From Lucifuga dentata (taxonomy: Eukaryota; Chordata; Actinopteri; Ophidiiformes; Bythitidae), in the NCBI GenBank assembly GCA_014773175.1, contig VXCM01000807.1, positions 298,823 to 362,822 of the forward strand: DNA of 64,000 nt, in the 5' to 3' direction. How positions within the stretch are numbered: position 1 is the stretch's first letter; each line of letters opens with the position of its first letter. The position numbers were made by a program, and so were the translations under genes. The notes beneath the pieces are model-generated. The model was not told the DNA's origin. It saw only the letters and a program-made list of their open reading frames with translations, and did not search any database. Positions 11,814-25,900 of this stretch are shown piece by piece.

Positions 11814-14800
11814 GATTTGTCAAATGTAAAATGTTAGCATCATCATGCTTATTGATGATATACAGAAAGAAGGAAGAATATGTAAAGTAAGACGTCGTCA
11901 TTGTCGCCATCCAAAATTAAGTGTTTGGTTTTCTTACAGGTCGGTCTTCTGGTAGGGGCAGTATAGGCCAGTGTTTCCTCCAGGGAAGAAAAGCCAGTTT
12001 GACTCATTGGGGCCTTCCTCAAAGCTGTCTATCACCACAGGTGGATTGTGTAAGGTACCATCAATGATGAGATCATCTATCACCCACACCTCCTCCTTCT
12101 TACCTGGAGGGGAAAAGAATATTGAGATATTCACATATTCACTAATAGAATTCGGCCTGAGGGTAGAGGTGTATTTGAGGAAATGGACACGTGATCACAA
12201 AGACAGAGGAAAAGAAATAATATGGAGCTCAGACAGTAACAGAGAGGAAAACAATAAGGACGGTTAGACAAGAATCCCCTTGGACTATGATGTTTGCAGA
12301 TGACATTGTGATCTGTAGTGAGAGCAGGGAGCAGGTGGAGGAAAACCTAGAGAGGTGGAGATATGCCCTGGAAAGGAGAGGAATGAAGGTTAGCCGCAGC
12401 AAGACAGAATACATGGCTGTGAATGAGAGGGACTCAAGTGGAATGGTGAGGTTACAGGGAATAGAGATAAAGAAGGTGGAGGATTTTAAGTACTTAGGGT
12501 CCACAGTCCAGAGCAATGGAGAGTGTGGAAAAGAGGTGAAGAAACGTGTGCAAGCAGGTTGGAATGGGTGGAGAAAAGTGTCAGGTGTGATGTGTGACAA
12601 AAGAGTCTCGGCAAGAATGAAAGGAAAGGTGTACAAAACGGTGGTGAGACCAGCGATGTTGTATGGCTTAGAGACAGTGGCACTGAGGAAAAGACAGGAG
12701 GCAGAGCTAGAGGTAGCAGAGACTAAAATGCTGAGGTTCTCTTTGGGAGTGACGAGGATGGATAGGATCAGGAACGAGTACATCAGAGGGACAGCGCATG
12801 TTAGATGTTTTGGAGATAAAGTCAGAGAGGCCAGACTGAGATGGTTTGGACATGTACAGAGGAGGGATAGTGAACATATCGGTAGAAGGATGCTGAGGTT
12901 GGAACTGCCAGGCAGGAGGCCTAGAGGAAGACCAAAGAGGAGATTTATGGATGTAGTGAAAGAGGACATGAAGTTAGTTGGTGTGAGAGAAGAGGAGGCA
13001 GAGGATAGGGTTAGATGGAGGCAGATGATTCGCTGTGGTGACCCCTGAAGGGAAAGCCGAAAGGAAAAGAAGAAGAAGAAGATGGTTCAGGAACGATGTG
13101 ATAACAGAAAAATAAGAATGTGAAACAAAACAAAACAGACAGGAAGGAGGAGAAGAGGACAATTTGTGGAGGTTTCTGATTAAGTTTTGGTGTGCTAACT
13201 AATACTCTATTACTGTACTACTTGAGGAGATAATCTACTGTACTACTTTGTATACAGTATCTATCCACTCACCACTGTTGTATGGCTGCCAGAGCCTGAA
13301 ACGGGTGGCATTGGTCTGGGCACTGGCTGGCAGTGGCAAGTGGAGGAACAGAGTGTCAGTGGAAGTTGGGAAGTAAAACTCATCCAGCAGCAGCCAACTA
13401 ATTCCTCCATTCACAGAGTACTGCAGCAGCACTGAGTGAGAACGCTCTGGGACCCCTAGAAAAGCCCACCAGGTGAACATGTTAGCTTGATATGCTGATA
13501 TTCAGAATCACAAAAAAGAAAATAAGAAGTAAATAAGTACTACCTTTAGTGATGAATTTAAAGGAGAATTGAATGTAGAGAGTGTTGGTGCAGTCCAGAT
13601 CTCGTGACACTATCATGCGCAGACCGTCCTACAAACAGCAACATAAACAATAAAAAACCCCCACATGATTTCAATTTGTGTGTGTGTGTTTGTTCATTGT
13701 TCTCTGCATGGCTTTCAGGACTCATACCCCTTTGAAAATGAGGGCAGTGCCAGACTTTAGAGGCTCTCCACTAAGAGTTCCCCTCTCTGCTCCATACACC
13801 TCAGGCCAAGTCTCCTGCTGCAGATTCTCATTAAAGTCCTCTCTCAGTACAGATGGCAGAGGAGTCAAGGGCACACAGTGGGCCCCTCCATAGCCCTTAT
13901 CACACCTAAGGGAGAATGAAATGAAACACAAAACAATAATTTAGGGAAAAACCAAATATTAAAAATTACCAGAGACTGAAAATTAATCAGCTCTGCAAAA
14001 GTCACTGGACTTACACACAGCGCCCGTTGTCACACAAACCATGTCCAGAGCACATCCAAGGGCAGCCAGGGGCAAGCAACACATTATCTAGGGCCCAACC
14101 TTCTGCCCCTGGGGTGAAGTNTCCAAGGGCAGCCAGGGGCAAGCAACACATTATCTAGGGCCCAACCTTCTGCCCCTGGGGTGAAGTGTGTCTGGATCCA
14201 ACGGAACCGAGTCCTGGGGGAACTGGAATGTACAACAACATGTTATAAAGGAGCATATGCAGTTTCAGGACATACACATATATTATCTATCAACACTGGA
14301 CATAAATACAAATATCCATAATCATGCTTCAACCAAAAACGTACTTGGCAGCACTGGGCAGGTAGACAGTAATCCTCCGCCAGTGTTTATACTGGGTTGA
14401 AGTATAGATGGAGCTCTGAGTATAGCCGGCACAGCCAATAGCTGGTGGCACACACTCTGGGGTGATTAGAGTCCAGTGGCGACCACAGTCTGTTGAAAAC
14501 TCCAGCCGCACACCGTGCGAGAAAGAGGTGGACTTACTGCAGCCCATACTCAGCTCAAACTGCAGGAAGGAGGAGCCTGACACCTCAAAGTCCCAGCTCT
14601 CTGCATACCTTGGCTTCTCTGCACAAAAGGTGAAAAGATGAGCCGATTATTTTCTCATGAAATCTAAAGCCAGTGTCATCTTCTACATTTACACATTTCA
14701 TTGGTCAAGGCCATGTAAAATGTTAAAAATATACACCTAACAAAGCCAATACAAGTGCAAGAACAAATGCAAATATAACCTTGACTACAGTAGGTAGTGT

Positions 14801-15160
14801 TGAGCTATGTGTAAAATGTGTGAACATTTCACTCCATGTGGGAGCAACCAGGTGTGACTATCAGCGCTTTGGAACACAAAAGCTTCTGTTTTATAAATGT
14901 GTTGCCCAATTACTCTTGCTGGGCATGCTTAATGAATGGGCCCAGATGTAATGTAATATTTGTGCAAGTAGTCTGCTCACAGCTTGAACAAACATAAATA
15001 ACAGGAAGGATGTTCAATCAGGTTTGCTCTCATTAGTAATTCAGGGCCCACGGGTGCTACAGTACAGGGTGATTCAATTTCATCCTGTTTTGTGGGTAAT
15101 ACTGTGATGTTGTTGCACAGTCATTTTATTGATATGGTTTGTTTAGAGTGCATGTGTGAC

Positions 15161-15213
<53 letters not shown>

Positions 15214-18200
15214 TTTTCTGCATGCACATATCCCTGAATATTTGCTGCTTTTATACTCTGCCTATTTTCATTTTGCTAAGTCAGCAGTCCAGTAACATCT
15301 TGCTTTCCATTCACACAGTTAGACTCCTCCATACTGGAGCGCACAGCCTTCTGTTGGTAACCATTAAGTACATTCACTGAAGCAGCTGGGTGTGTGCTTG
15401 CTCATGGGTATCTTATCAGTGATAATTAAGGGAGGGGAGAGTTAGTCCTTTCCACTCTTAACACAATTTTTTTTTTAGCCAGCCTAGCAATTATAACTAG
15501 CAAACTCCACAAGCCCATCAAAGTGGATGTCTATACATGTATTTGCTTATAAATAATATTGTGACTCACTGTCAATGGCCTCAGAGTTGAAGGTAAGTGC
15601 AGTATCCAGAGACAAACAGTCCACAGTCACCTCCCCACCCTGAATGCGGTACCAATTGTGCCTCAGAGGGGTAGTGCTGTCAAACTTGTCGTGGAAACCT
15701 GTTCTGGAGCTGTCATTCATACCAATCAGAACATCATCCAGGGCCCACTGGGCAGAGTGTTTCCCTACAGAGTTGGGAAGAGATGAAGAGAAAGGCTTAA
15801 GGAGGGACAATCACCAAAGTGAAATCAAGTCCTCACCTTGAAAAAATTATATTATTTTGAAGGTATTTGTAAAAGTTTTTCTGTTTATGACTCACCCTGC
15901 TGAGGCTGCCACCACCGAAAGACTGTGTAGGAGGTTTTGGCTGGAGGAGGCAGTTCAATGGTCACTACTTGGGGCTCTAGAAAGGAACTAAAGTCCAGCT
16001 CTCTTAGGAACTGCCACTGGACACCATTGTTGGTGGAGAACTGGACAAGGACACCTATTAACACAGAACAAAGAGCACAGTGTAACACTTTCAAATGATA
16101 AATAATATTTTACAGAGAAACAGAGTTTATTAAGCAGGATGTAAAAATCCCATACAAGCTGTTTAGGAGTCTGGCAGTGTTTTATCTGAGATCAGACTAA
16201 GCCTTCAGCACTGCTGCAGGCTAGAGCTGCACAATCTGTTCAAACAGACAACACTAGACTTTGATTCTCTATTAAAAAAAAATACTGAGGATGAGGTTCA
16301 GAAGTGTAGCTACACAGATTTGGCTGGATCATAAGGCCTTACAAGCTGATTAAAGACACAGAGTAAGAAGGAACAGATGGAGACAGAGCCAACAAGCCAG
16401 CAATAAACTGAACAGATCAGATGTGGAGCCACTCTCTACAGGCTGCACTTTCAAGGAACAGCCACATGAATGCAGCAGAGGGCCTAAATGTAGCGTACTG
16501 CCATAGTACTACTGTAGTTTGATGATTACCTTCATTGCGAGAGCGAGGCCTAGTGCAAGTAGGTCCCAAACTCTTACTGCCAATTCGGATGTAGAACTGC
16601 ACCAACCTGCATGGAGATGGTAATTAAACCAAATCTCATGTTTGACAAACTTAAACAGATTTAATTCATCTCACACTTTGCATTGACAGATTTAAAGAGT
16701 GAATTGCACTGACCGGGTGTTGGTTGTGTCTAAAGGCACCGTGTGTGCTTCTCTCCGCCCAGGACTACTGAAGTAAAGGGCCTTGCCCTCACCAATGATG
16801 CCACAGCCCCCTCCAATTTGTCCCCCACTGAGGCCTTGCCAAAGTGGGCTCAGCTTCCCTTCAAAGCCCTCAGTCATCTCCTGGGGACTGGCCACAGATG
16901 GCACACAACTATCCTGTTCCACTGACGGAAACAAAAACAAACATGGAATCATAAGGTAGTATAACATAAAAAGACTGACACGTTTTCAGTTGTTTTTTTT
17001 TTTTAAGTTCCTCACTGTTTTGCTCATTATCNAAGACTGACACGTTTTCAGTTGTTTTTTTTTTTTAAGTTCCTCACTGTTTTGCTCATTATCTACAGTA
17101 TAAGAATACCTGTGTATCCCATGTCACAAAAGCAAACTCCAGAGATGCAATCTCCATGCCCCCCACAGTGGTTTGGACAGGGTTCAGAGATGTAAACCCC
17201 ATCCAAGGCAAATGGTGGGGCATCCCTATAAGCACTGCTCTCCTGGAACCAACGGAACCGTGTTTTACTGGAGAAATGAGGGGAAGGAAGAGGAAATAAG
17301 ACATACACAGAAGACATTTAAAATATGCTCTCCGTGTCTACAAAAAAACATATCACTTAGCAGATCCAATTGCATGCCTGTTACCATAGCTACCTGGCTG
17401 CAACATTGCGTGGTATCACCACAGTCACCCTTGTCCATTGTTCATAGTCTCCTGTGTTGTAGACAGTTGGCTCTCTGAGCTCTCGACCACTGCCCTCACA
17501 ACCTCCTGCACCCCCTGGGGTTCCTGGGTAGCAGCCCTCTCTCACCAGGGCCCAGGTACGACCAGCGTCATGCGAGTACTGCAGCAGCACTGGGGCGGAC
17601 GCACTGAATTCTGACTCACAACCTATGTTCAACTGATAGGGAAAAGGGGTGGGGGAGTGAGCACCACAAAATTTAGCAATAATTTAATTAGATAAAGATA
17701 AAATAGTGTAGCATTATGTGTCTGGGGTGAAATCACATGTTTGAACACTGGGTAAATTGATGGCAGCCTTGGAGAAACACATTAGATTTACTGGGATTTA
17801 AACCTAGGTCATATTTCTGAGTATGTAAGCTATTGTGAAACTAAAAAAACAGTAAATGCCTCTATTACTGGCCAAGTATAGTCTATTTTTTTAGTTACAA
17901 TTCCATTTGTGGTATCATAGTTTCTAAGATTTTCCTGCAAATACCTTAAACTGAAGGGTATAGCCAGGACGCAGGGCCAGGTCCCTGGTGACAGCCACCC
18001 TGTTCCCATCTGAGCGTCCAAACACCATGGCAGAGGGTGTGGGAGCACAGAAGCTGTTGTTGCTCTCCTTCTCCATGCCTTCATTACCCAACATCAGCCA
18101 CACACTCATCTGGTTCAGAGGGTAATCAAATGCGGGCTTCTCATAAAAGTTCTGTGAAGACAGGAAATGGGGGGGTTGAGTAAAGTGTTTTGTGTAACAG

Positions 18201-19818
18201 GCACAAAACAAAAAAATAGTCTGTTAAGATGAAGCCAATGGTACTGCAATATCCTAGAGCATCAAATACTGAGTGTACCAAAAATTACCAACTGACTCCT
18301 GACCTGTGGTAGAGTGGGATTAGCCATGGGGATGATGTGTTTCTCCCTCTCTGACAAAATTATGACATCATCAATAGCCCACTGATCATAGCCCTCCCCA
18401 GAATGGAGAGGCTGCCACCAGCGAAACCTTGTGGAGGGTGTCTTAGAGGCCAAAGGCAGCTCATAGTGGACAAAGCTGAGGAGGAAGGGAGAATAATAAG
18501 TTATGGACTTTTCATTTTTGGTTTTATTGATGAATTTAAAAACTAACGATGATAATGAAATGAGCATCTCTCCTTGGTTTCACTCCCACCTGGGTAAGAA
18601 ATCAAGCATTTCACAGCAATATGCAAAGTATCTCTTCCCCTCTCTAAAAGCGTAAGTACAAAATCATCACCATAATAGTAGTGCCACATGGTAATGCTGA
18701 ATTCTGAGCTAATACAGGTCCATTTTCTCATTTATAAAAATATAATCAGCAGTGTACTGACAAATGTTTATTCATTCCCAGGACTCTCACCGAGGCTTGG
18801 TGAAGTCGGTGAAGTACATCTCAGCAATGAGACCCCAACTAATGCCTCCATCGTTACTGTACTGTAACAGCACTCCCTCCTCCCGGCTGTCTGCCTGGTT
18901 ACACTCTGCCCAGTCTCCACCCACACGCAGGTAGAACTGCACAAACTCCGCCCATTCAGTGTCCAGGTCCCAGCTCACCAGCTGCCTCAGCCCAGCCTGA
19001 TAAATACACGTGTTATGTGGAGGTCAATTCACAAACCACACAAAAACTTTAAAATCATTTTTTAAATAATGCCTGGTTTATCTACCTTGCTGAAGTACAG
19101 TGATGATCCGGATGAGACCACTCCGCAACCCATGTCAGGGGTCACCACCTCTCCACCAATCACCTCCTGCCATGTGGCCAGCAGTGCATCTTGGGACTCA
19201 AAGTCAGAAAGCACACTGGAGGAGAGGGGGGAGGTGGGCTGGCAGTCCATTCCAGAGAAGCCATCATCACACCTATGAGAGGAGACAGTTCATAAACTAA
19301 ACAGCCATTCAATGGGAATAATACAAAGAACCAACCACTCTGTGTGTGTTTGTGTGTGTGTTTGTGTGAGGCTGACCTGCAGTGTCCATGATCACACCAG
19401 CCATGTCCATGGCACATGTTAGGACATTGCTGTCCGATGTAGATGTCATCCAGAGCCCACTCATCCTGCTCTCCATAGTAGTTTTGGATCCAACGGAACC
19501 GTGTGGCACTGGACCTGAACAGAGAATGTGCACATGTACACACAAACATAAGAACAGACACACACCAGTTAACTTTGACCTATGAGATAATATAGGTCAA
19601 AGTGTATTTCTATATTTTTATATTATTTGTTGATCTAGACCTATATTGTAGAAGTTGAATTTACGTAGCTGTAGGTGGACTAATAATTAGTATTTCAGAA
19701 TAAAAAAGAATGACAGTGATTAGTGGCATGTCAACCACATCATCATGTGCAGTTTCTTCAGTTGGGAATAGAGATTTCTGGATTTAGTTGTTCCAACAGT
19801 TACAGATTAACCTTATCT

Positions 19819-19879
<61 letters not shown>

Positions 19880-22800
19880 AGTGTCACACAGAGGACAGTG
19901 CCATCATTTTGGTGGTTAAAAGTGTGTAGATGTGAATGTGTGGTGCAGCGAGGGTTCATGCTTGAACTGTACACACACAAGTGTGTCTGTCAGTGCTAGT
20001 TGCTCCATGTGTAGCAGTGACAAATGGTAGCAGCAGCGTAGATTGTCAGGTATATTGGGGATTATATGGCAGGACCATTTCTTGGCCTGCTGCTTAGTTG
20101 ACCCATATTGACCCAGACCTCACAGAGCACACCAGGAATGCTTTATTATCATTTGCTGCCATGACCCTGTGACCTCTTATCATACACAGAAGGAGATTAG
20201 ACCACCTTCATTTAGGAGCTGGGAAGTGGAATAAAATGAGGGTGGAGGTCACAGTGTGCTTAGTGGAGAAGGTTTATGTGATCATATGAGTTGATGTGTG
20301 TGCAAGCATGTGCTTAATCATGTGGCATCATCGTGATTAAATGAAAAACTGATTACATATTTCTGTGGATGTGTCTGTGTGAGTGTGTGTATATTTTGCA
20401 TCACAGGGTTGAATGAACAAATTTCCTGTAAGAGTGCTTTGCACACTTAGTGTGATTTGCTGCTGACAACATGATGTTAATCATTGTAACTTTTGCTTTT
20501 GAACAGAGCCTGCCCTGATGAATTGTCTTTCTAGTTCCTCTATGTTACAGCAGAGTGGAATGTGGAAGAGTTTGATCACATGGGCATACAGGTTCTGTGT
20601 CTGATGGATGTGTGGATGTGAGGTTTTTGCTTTTTTATCTGCTGTGTATGCAGTGTCCTCTTTTTCACCTTTACTTCAAACATAAATGAACTTTATTTCC
20701 TGTGCACTGTGCTCATCAAACATAAAAAGCATAAAAATATGATCACAGAATTTATTACTCTAAAGGGCACTTTGTGAATATCTTGTTCTTTGTATTACTT
20801 ACCATGTCTTCTGAGGCAGAGGCAGAGTGATGCGTCTCCAGTCTTTGAACTCAGATGGGTGGTAGACACTGGGAGCTGTAAACTCAGAGCAGCTTGGCAT
20901 GCCAGGCAGACAGGCCTAGATGAAAGAAATGAGGGGTTTTACTACAATAAATATATACTACACCGTGTAACTCCATCAGCTGTATATGCTTCGGATATTG
21001 CAAAAGGCGAACGCAGGATTAAAGCATCTCTGACCTTGAACACAGAAAGACAACCAAGAATTAGCAGTTCAGGACATTTAGTAAGTTATATTTTGCACTT
21101 GCCAGATGACTGAATTTTTATGCACAAGAGATAATTCAATGATAAAGGCCTCATTACACCCTATTCAATTCCAAAGGCAATAAAAAAAACTTGGCAGATA
21201 CTTTGGTGCTTTATGAATATTTATAAATCCATTGTGATCACTGAAATCTTTGTTGAATCATGGGAAGATAATCTGCTTGCTGATTCAAGTATTTGTTCCT
21301 ATTGGGATGATAAAAAAAAAAAGTAATTGTGATAATTTCTCTTCTGAAACAAATTGCCGTATTTAAAGACTCTCATTATTTACACATTACTACTGAGACT
21401 ATAATGAGTAAATCAATATTCATGATTATGAATAAATTATGTTTCCTTGTCTCTCTCCAAGATGCCTTCTACAAGTTTTTTCTAAGTCAGACACAAGACA
21501 CCAGAATGAGAAAATACTGAAGGTAGGACTTTGAATCATTTAACATGGAGGAAGCAAGGTGAATCCATGTTCCTTACTTCTTTGACTAGGTGCCAGGTGA
21601 GGCCGTGGTTGGTAGAGAACTCCAGGCGGACCTGTGTGTCAATGTGGGGGGAGGGCTCGCGGCCACAGCCCATGACCAATGAGAACTGTAAACTGTAGGA
21701 GGCTCCGATCTGCATTGACTGAGTCTCCACATAACGAATACTAGAGCCAGGGCTGGGCTCACCAGAGAAACTACAGGACAACATGAACAAAGACACTGTA
21801 TGTCAGATGCGGATGTACATTCAAGTAGGTAGACAAGATATTGAGATACGTTTGCAGATTACTGTTTTCATTAAATAATTTAGAAGTAAACTATTCAATC
21901 CTGTTTCAAACCCAGTGACCACCTTAAACAAATCTTTAAATAATGAAAGCATTCAAATGTCACTGTGAAATATTGCACTGAATGACATATTACCTGTATC
22001 AGAGCAATGGTTTTCCCTACCTGAGGGTCCAGTCATGCTGGCAGTAGGGCTGGACGTGACCAAGATAGAAACCAAGGCTTTGGGTGACATCTAGCACATT
22101 GCTGAAGTCCAGACTTATGGTGTTAAACAGCACAGAGGTCATGCTGATCTCATCCAGGGCCCACACATCATGGCCGCGGCCTGAATGGTAAGGCTGCCAC
22201 CAGCGGAACTGCACACCAAACTTACGAGCACCGGAGGGCAGCTCTACTGAAACAATCCTGTTTCAGGGAGAAAAAAATGGTTAAACTGAACTTTATTGAA
22301 ACCAAAATGAAGATGTGTTTGAGCAGCACATATAGCACAAATAAGAATAGCAATAAGAATAGCAGTATGGAGTTAGAGCTGGTATCCATAATGCCAACCA
22401 ATCCAGCTGGACTTAGTCACACAGGCTGATTGCACTGTGACTCAGACTCTGACTTAGCTCTAAAGCCCACATAATCACAGCCTGCTGTTTGTATATAACC
22501 ATTAAAATAACAACCACGAGTACAGCATCTTTTGTTACACTTTAGTTTCTTAAAACCTATTAAGTTATGTTCCATAAAGTTATTTTGTTCTCTTCATCAA
22601 CACTGATTCTTGATTTCCTCCATGTTTTCATACAAACCCAGGAAAGGTTAGATATAGTAAGAGCCTGCACTTGCAGGTTGTGTAGACCTTGGCCTTGTCT
22701 CATTGCTCCCTGTTGGCCTTTCTAGTACTGATGAAGAGCTCTGAGGCCAGATCTGTCCAGTCTGACTCCAGTCCACTTTGTCTTCATTACACACATAGAC

Positions 22801-22946
22801 GGCACTAACTGCCTGAATGAGTCCCAAAGGCTTACACCTTCAGCACACCATTAGCAGCACAAATGTGTTTGTTAATGGAGTCACAGTGTCTCTGTGGAAT
22901 CATGGAATTACAAGCACATGAAGTGCGTGTGCATGTGCACACACAC

Positions 22947-22978
<32 letters not shown>

Positions 22979-25900
22979 TGATGAGGTACCTTGGCTCATG
23001 GAAACCTTGGTAAGCATAGTGCTGTAGCAGGGTCCAGGTAATGCCGTTGTCTGAGGAATAATGCAGGAGGACACCCTCTCCTGGCTGGTCTGGGGCAGGG
23101 CATGAGCTCAGGGTGCTACGGCTGCCCAGTCGAAGAGTAAACTGTAGGTACCTATAGAGAATGAAAGCAAGATGAAGAGGGGCGAGGTGGTAGGGCCAGT
23201 CAGAGAGAAAGTTATCAGTAGTTGAGACAGACAGAGGGTTAAAGAAAAAAGGAAAAAAAAGAAAAGGGCAGGTTGATAAATGAGAAGAAGGAAAAGTAAG
23301 GTGGTAGAGTGAGTTCAGGGAGAGGAGGTGAGAGAGAAAGGGGTAAGAGGGCAGATAAACAGACACTCAAGCAGGGTAGAGAGGTGGGAGGAGGGTGGCA
23401 GGATGATGGATGAGATGTTTAAATGAATGAGGACAAAATTAGATGAAAGAAGGTGGAGGGAGAGAAAGAACAAGAAAGAATGCATGACAGTGAGACTTCA
23501 CATCCATGTATTAGTGTTTACATTCCACTATCCTAGCATGAATTTGTGTTTTGTAATGTGCTCACTATGTTTTGGGAAAAATATTATTGTCTATACTGAT
23601 GTAATATTTATAATAATTTCCATCCTCTACCTCAGGCTGCCAGTCACCCCCAGCTCTGTCTGTCCTTGGCTGGACTGTGCTTTCATTAGTGGTGCAGTTT
23701 GTCTCCCAGGCAGCTGTTCACTCAATCAGCCAGGAAACTGGCATTAAATATGGCCATCAGGTGGCACACTGAGAGCCGCATCAGGCATAATCAATCTAAT
23801 ACAGATGCCATATCTAACTTCATCATTTCCTCTCTATCTTCCTCTCCCTCACTTTCATTTTCATCTCATCTCCAGTCCTTGCCATGATCACAATCCATCT
23901 CCCAGCATAGGAACAAAGAGAGGGACTGGGATCGATGAAGGAGGACATTTGTAGAATCAATCAGAGCAGAAGGCACCTAATGAAGAAAAGTCACATTCTT
24001 GCAAAATAATCCATCGATGGCAAAATGAGCAGAATCAATGTGGGTGTCTGGGTCACGTTTATATTTGTAGATAAACAAACATTCATGTTCCTACTTATCC
24101 TTGATGTGTGATGTGTGGCCCAGCTGTTCTAGAGGTGAGTGATACCATAATGCAAATGGGGGACATGGCTTAAAGACCTTGTGTTAAAAAAAAAAAAAAT
24201 CATCCTGCCTACGTGTTTTTGTGCAAAGCATTGAATCCATATTAGTGTCTACTGCTCACTTTTCATTCAGGCACGGACAAAAAGAAAATTTTTCTGTCAC
24301 TATCATTATCTGTCATTACCTGGCCTGGGAACTATCGAGTGGAGCGGTAACCAAGTGTCTCCTGCTGTCTCGGTTAAAGACCAGGGCCTTGCCACTGGCC
24401 AGCACCCCGCAGCCGAAGCTGACCTCAGCCCCCCGGAGTGAGGAGAAGCTGTGGTAGGAGGAGAGGCGTGGGCTGGAGAAACCCTCTGATAGGAACGCTG
24501 GAAAGGTCTGAGAGGCAAGTTCACAGGCTGGACCACTGAAGCCCGGGTCACATCTGGGAGACAAAGGGAAAAATATCAGGAAAAGAAAGGGAAGGGAAGG
24601 AAAGGAAAGAAAGAAAGACAACATAAACATTGATAAGAGTATAAAAGACACAAAAAAATGTATATCCCTTTATAAATCATAACCATAATGCTATGTGACT
24701 AATTATAAATGGTGAGTGGTGCTGTGAGGCATTAGGTAGGTAATGAGGAAACTCATGATGAAGTAGAGATACTGGATTTATTTAGCTTAATAGAAACCCA
24801 GTCCTTACTTGCAGCCTGTGCGAGAACAATGTCCTCTCCCAGAGCAGAAACGAAGGCAGGCTGGACCAGTATACACTAAAGAGAAACACATACATGGAAA
24901 TTACCTTTTACATATTTACATTTTTTTTTTTAACAAAATGTTTTGTAACCATGCATATTCTTGAGAAAAGCTATGATAGAACCCAAGCGAGGAGGTTATG
25001 GATCTGCTTCTGGTGTGTGCATACATGCAAGACAAGAAAAAAAACAATGGAGTTTTATGAGTATGTATCATCCTAACCATTGTCTATGGCCCACATGTTG
25101 CCAGCTCCAGTGCCAGACTGTCTCCAGCGGAATCGGGTAGTCTCTGTCAGGGCAGCATTGGGCAGAGGGATAGAGATTCTGGTCCACCTTGAGAGACACA
25201 ATAAAATAAATGGGAATACATTCACACACTCGCAGTTCTGGATAGTCAAACACACAAACATTGCAAGCACTGTACACACAAGTACACACACACCCGCTGT
25301 AGTTGTCAGAGGAGTAGATGGTGCTGTGGGGTAGATGAGGTCCGGCACAGAGCTCTGGCAGACACTCAGTGTGGAGCAGGGACCAGGAACGACCGTGGTT
25401 GGTAGAAAACTCCAGACTGACACTAATGAGAACACACAGAGAATTATCTCATCTAAACATCTTAAAACTATAATTACACTTTCCACGATTGTAACTACAT
25501 GTCTTAATGAAATACTGTAAAGTCAGTGAATTGAGATGTCAAAAATGAACAAATGATGTCTTATGGGACTTTCCCTCCATTTATGTTGCTTCTTTACCTA
25601 TTACACTCTGTATATTAACACTACACATGGCAGCGCCATACATTTGTAGCTTCACATGACAATAAGATGTAACTGGTTGCTGAGGACTTGCTCACCCAAA
25701 AATAAAATAGGATGATTTACACACTCCTTGGCTTGAAATGTAGCATTGTTTGGAATTAAATTTCAATTTGCCAATTCCTGTATGTGTGATTTCCAACTAG
25801 CTATTGTGCCATTGAAAAAAAAAAAAAAATAGTACTAACAATATGGGTAAATGGGGGAATCTAGGGTATCTCAATTGTGGCGTGGAGTGTCTCCTTTGTT

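Noticed and set aside
12229..12969. 246-residue minus-strand open frame
   Set aside because: It is the antisense shadow of the RTE reverse-transcriptase frame.
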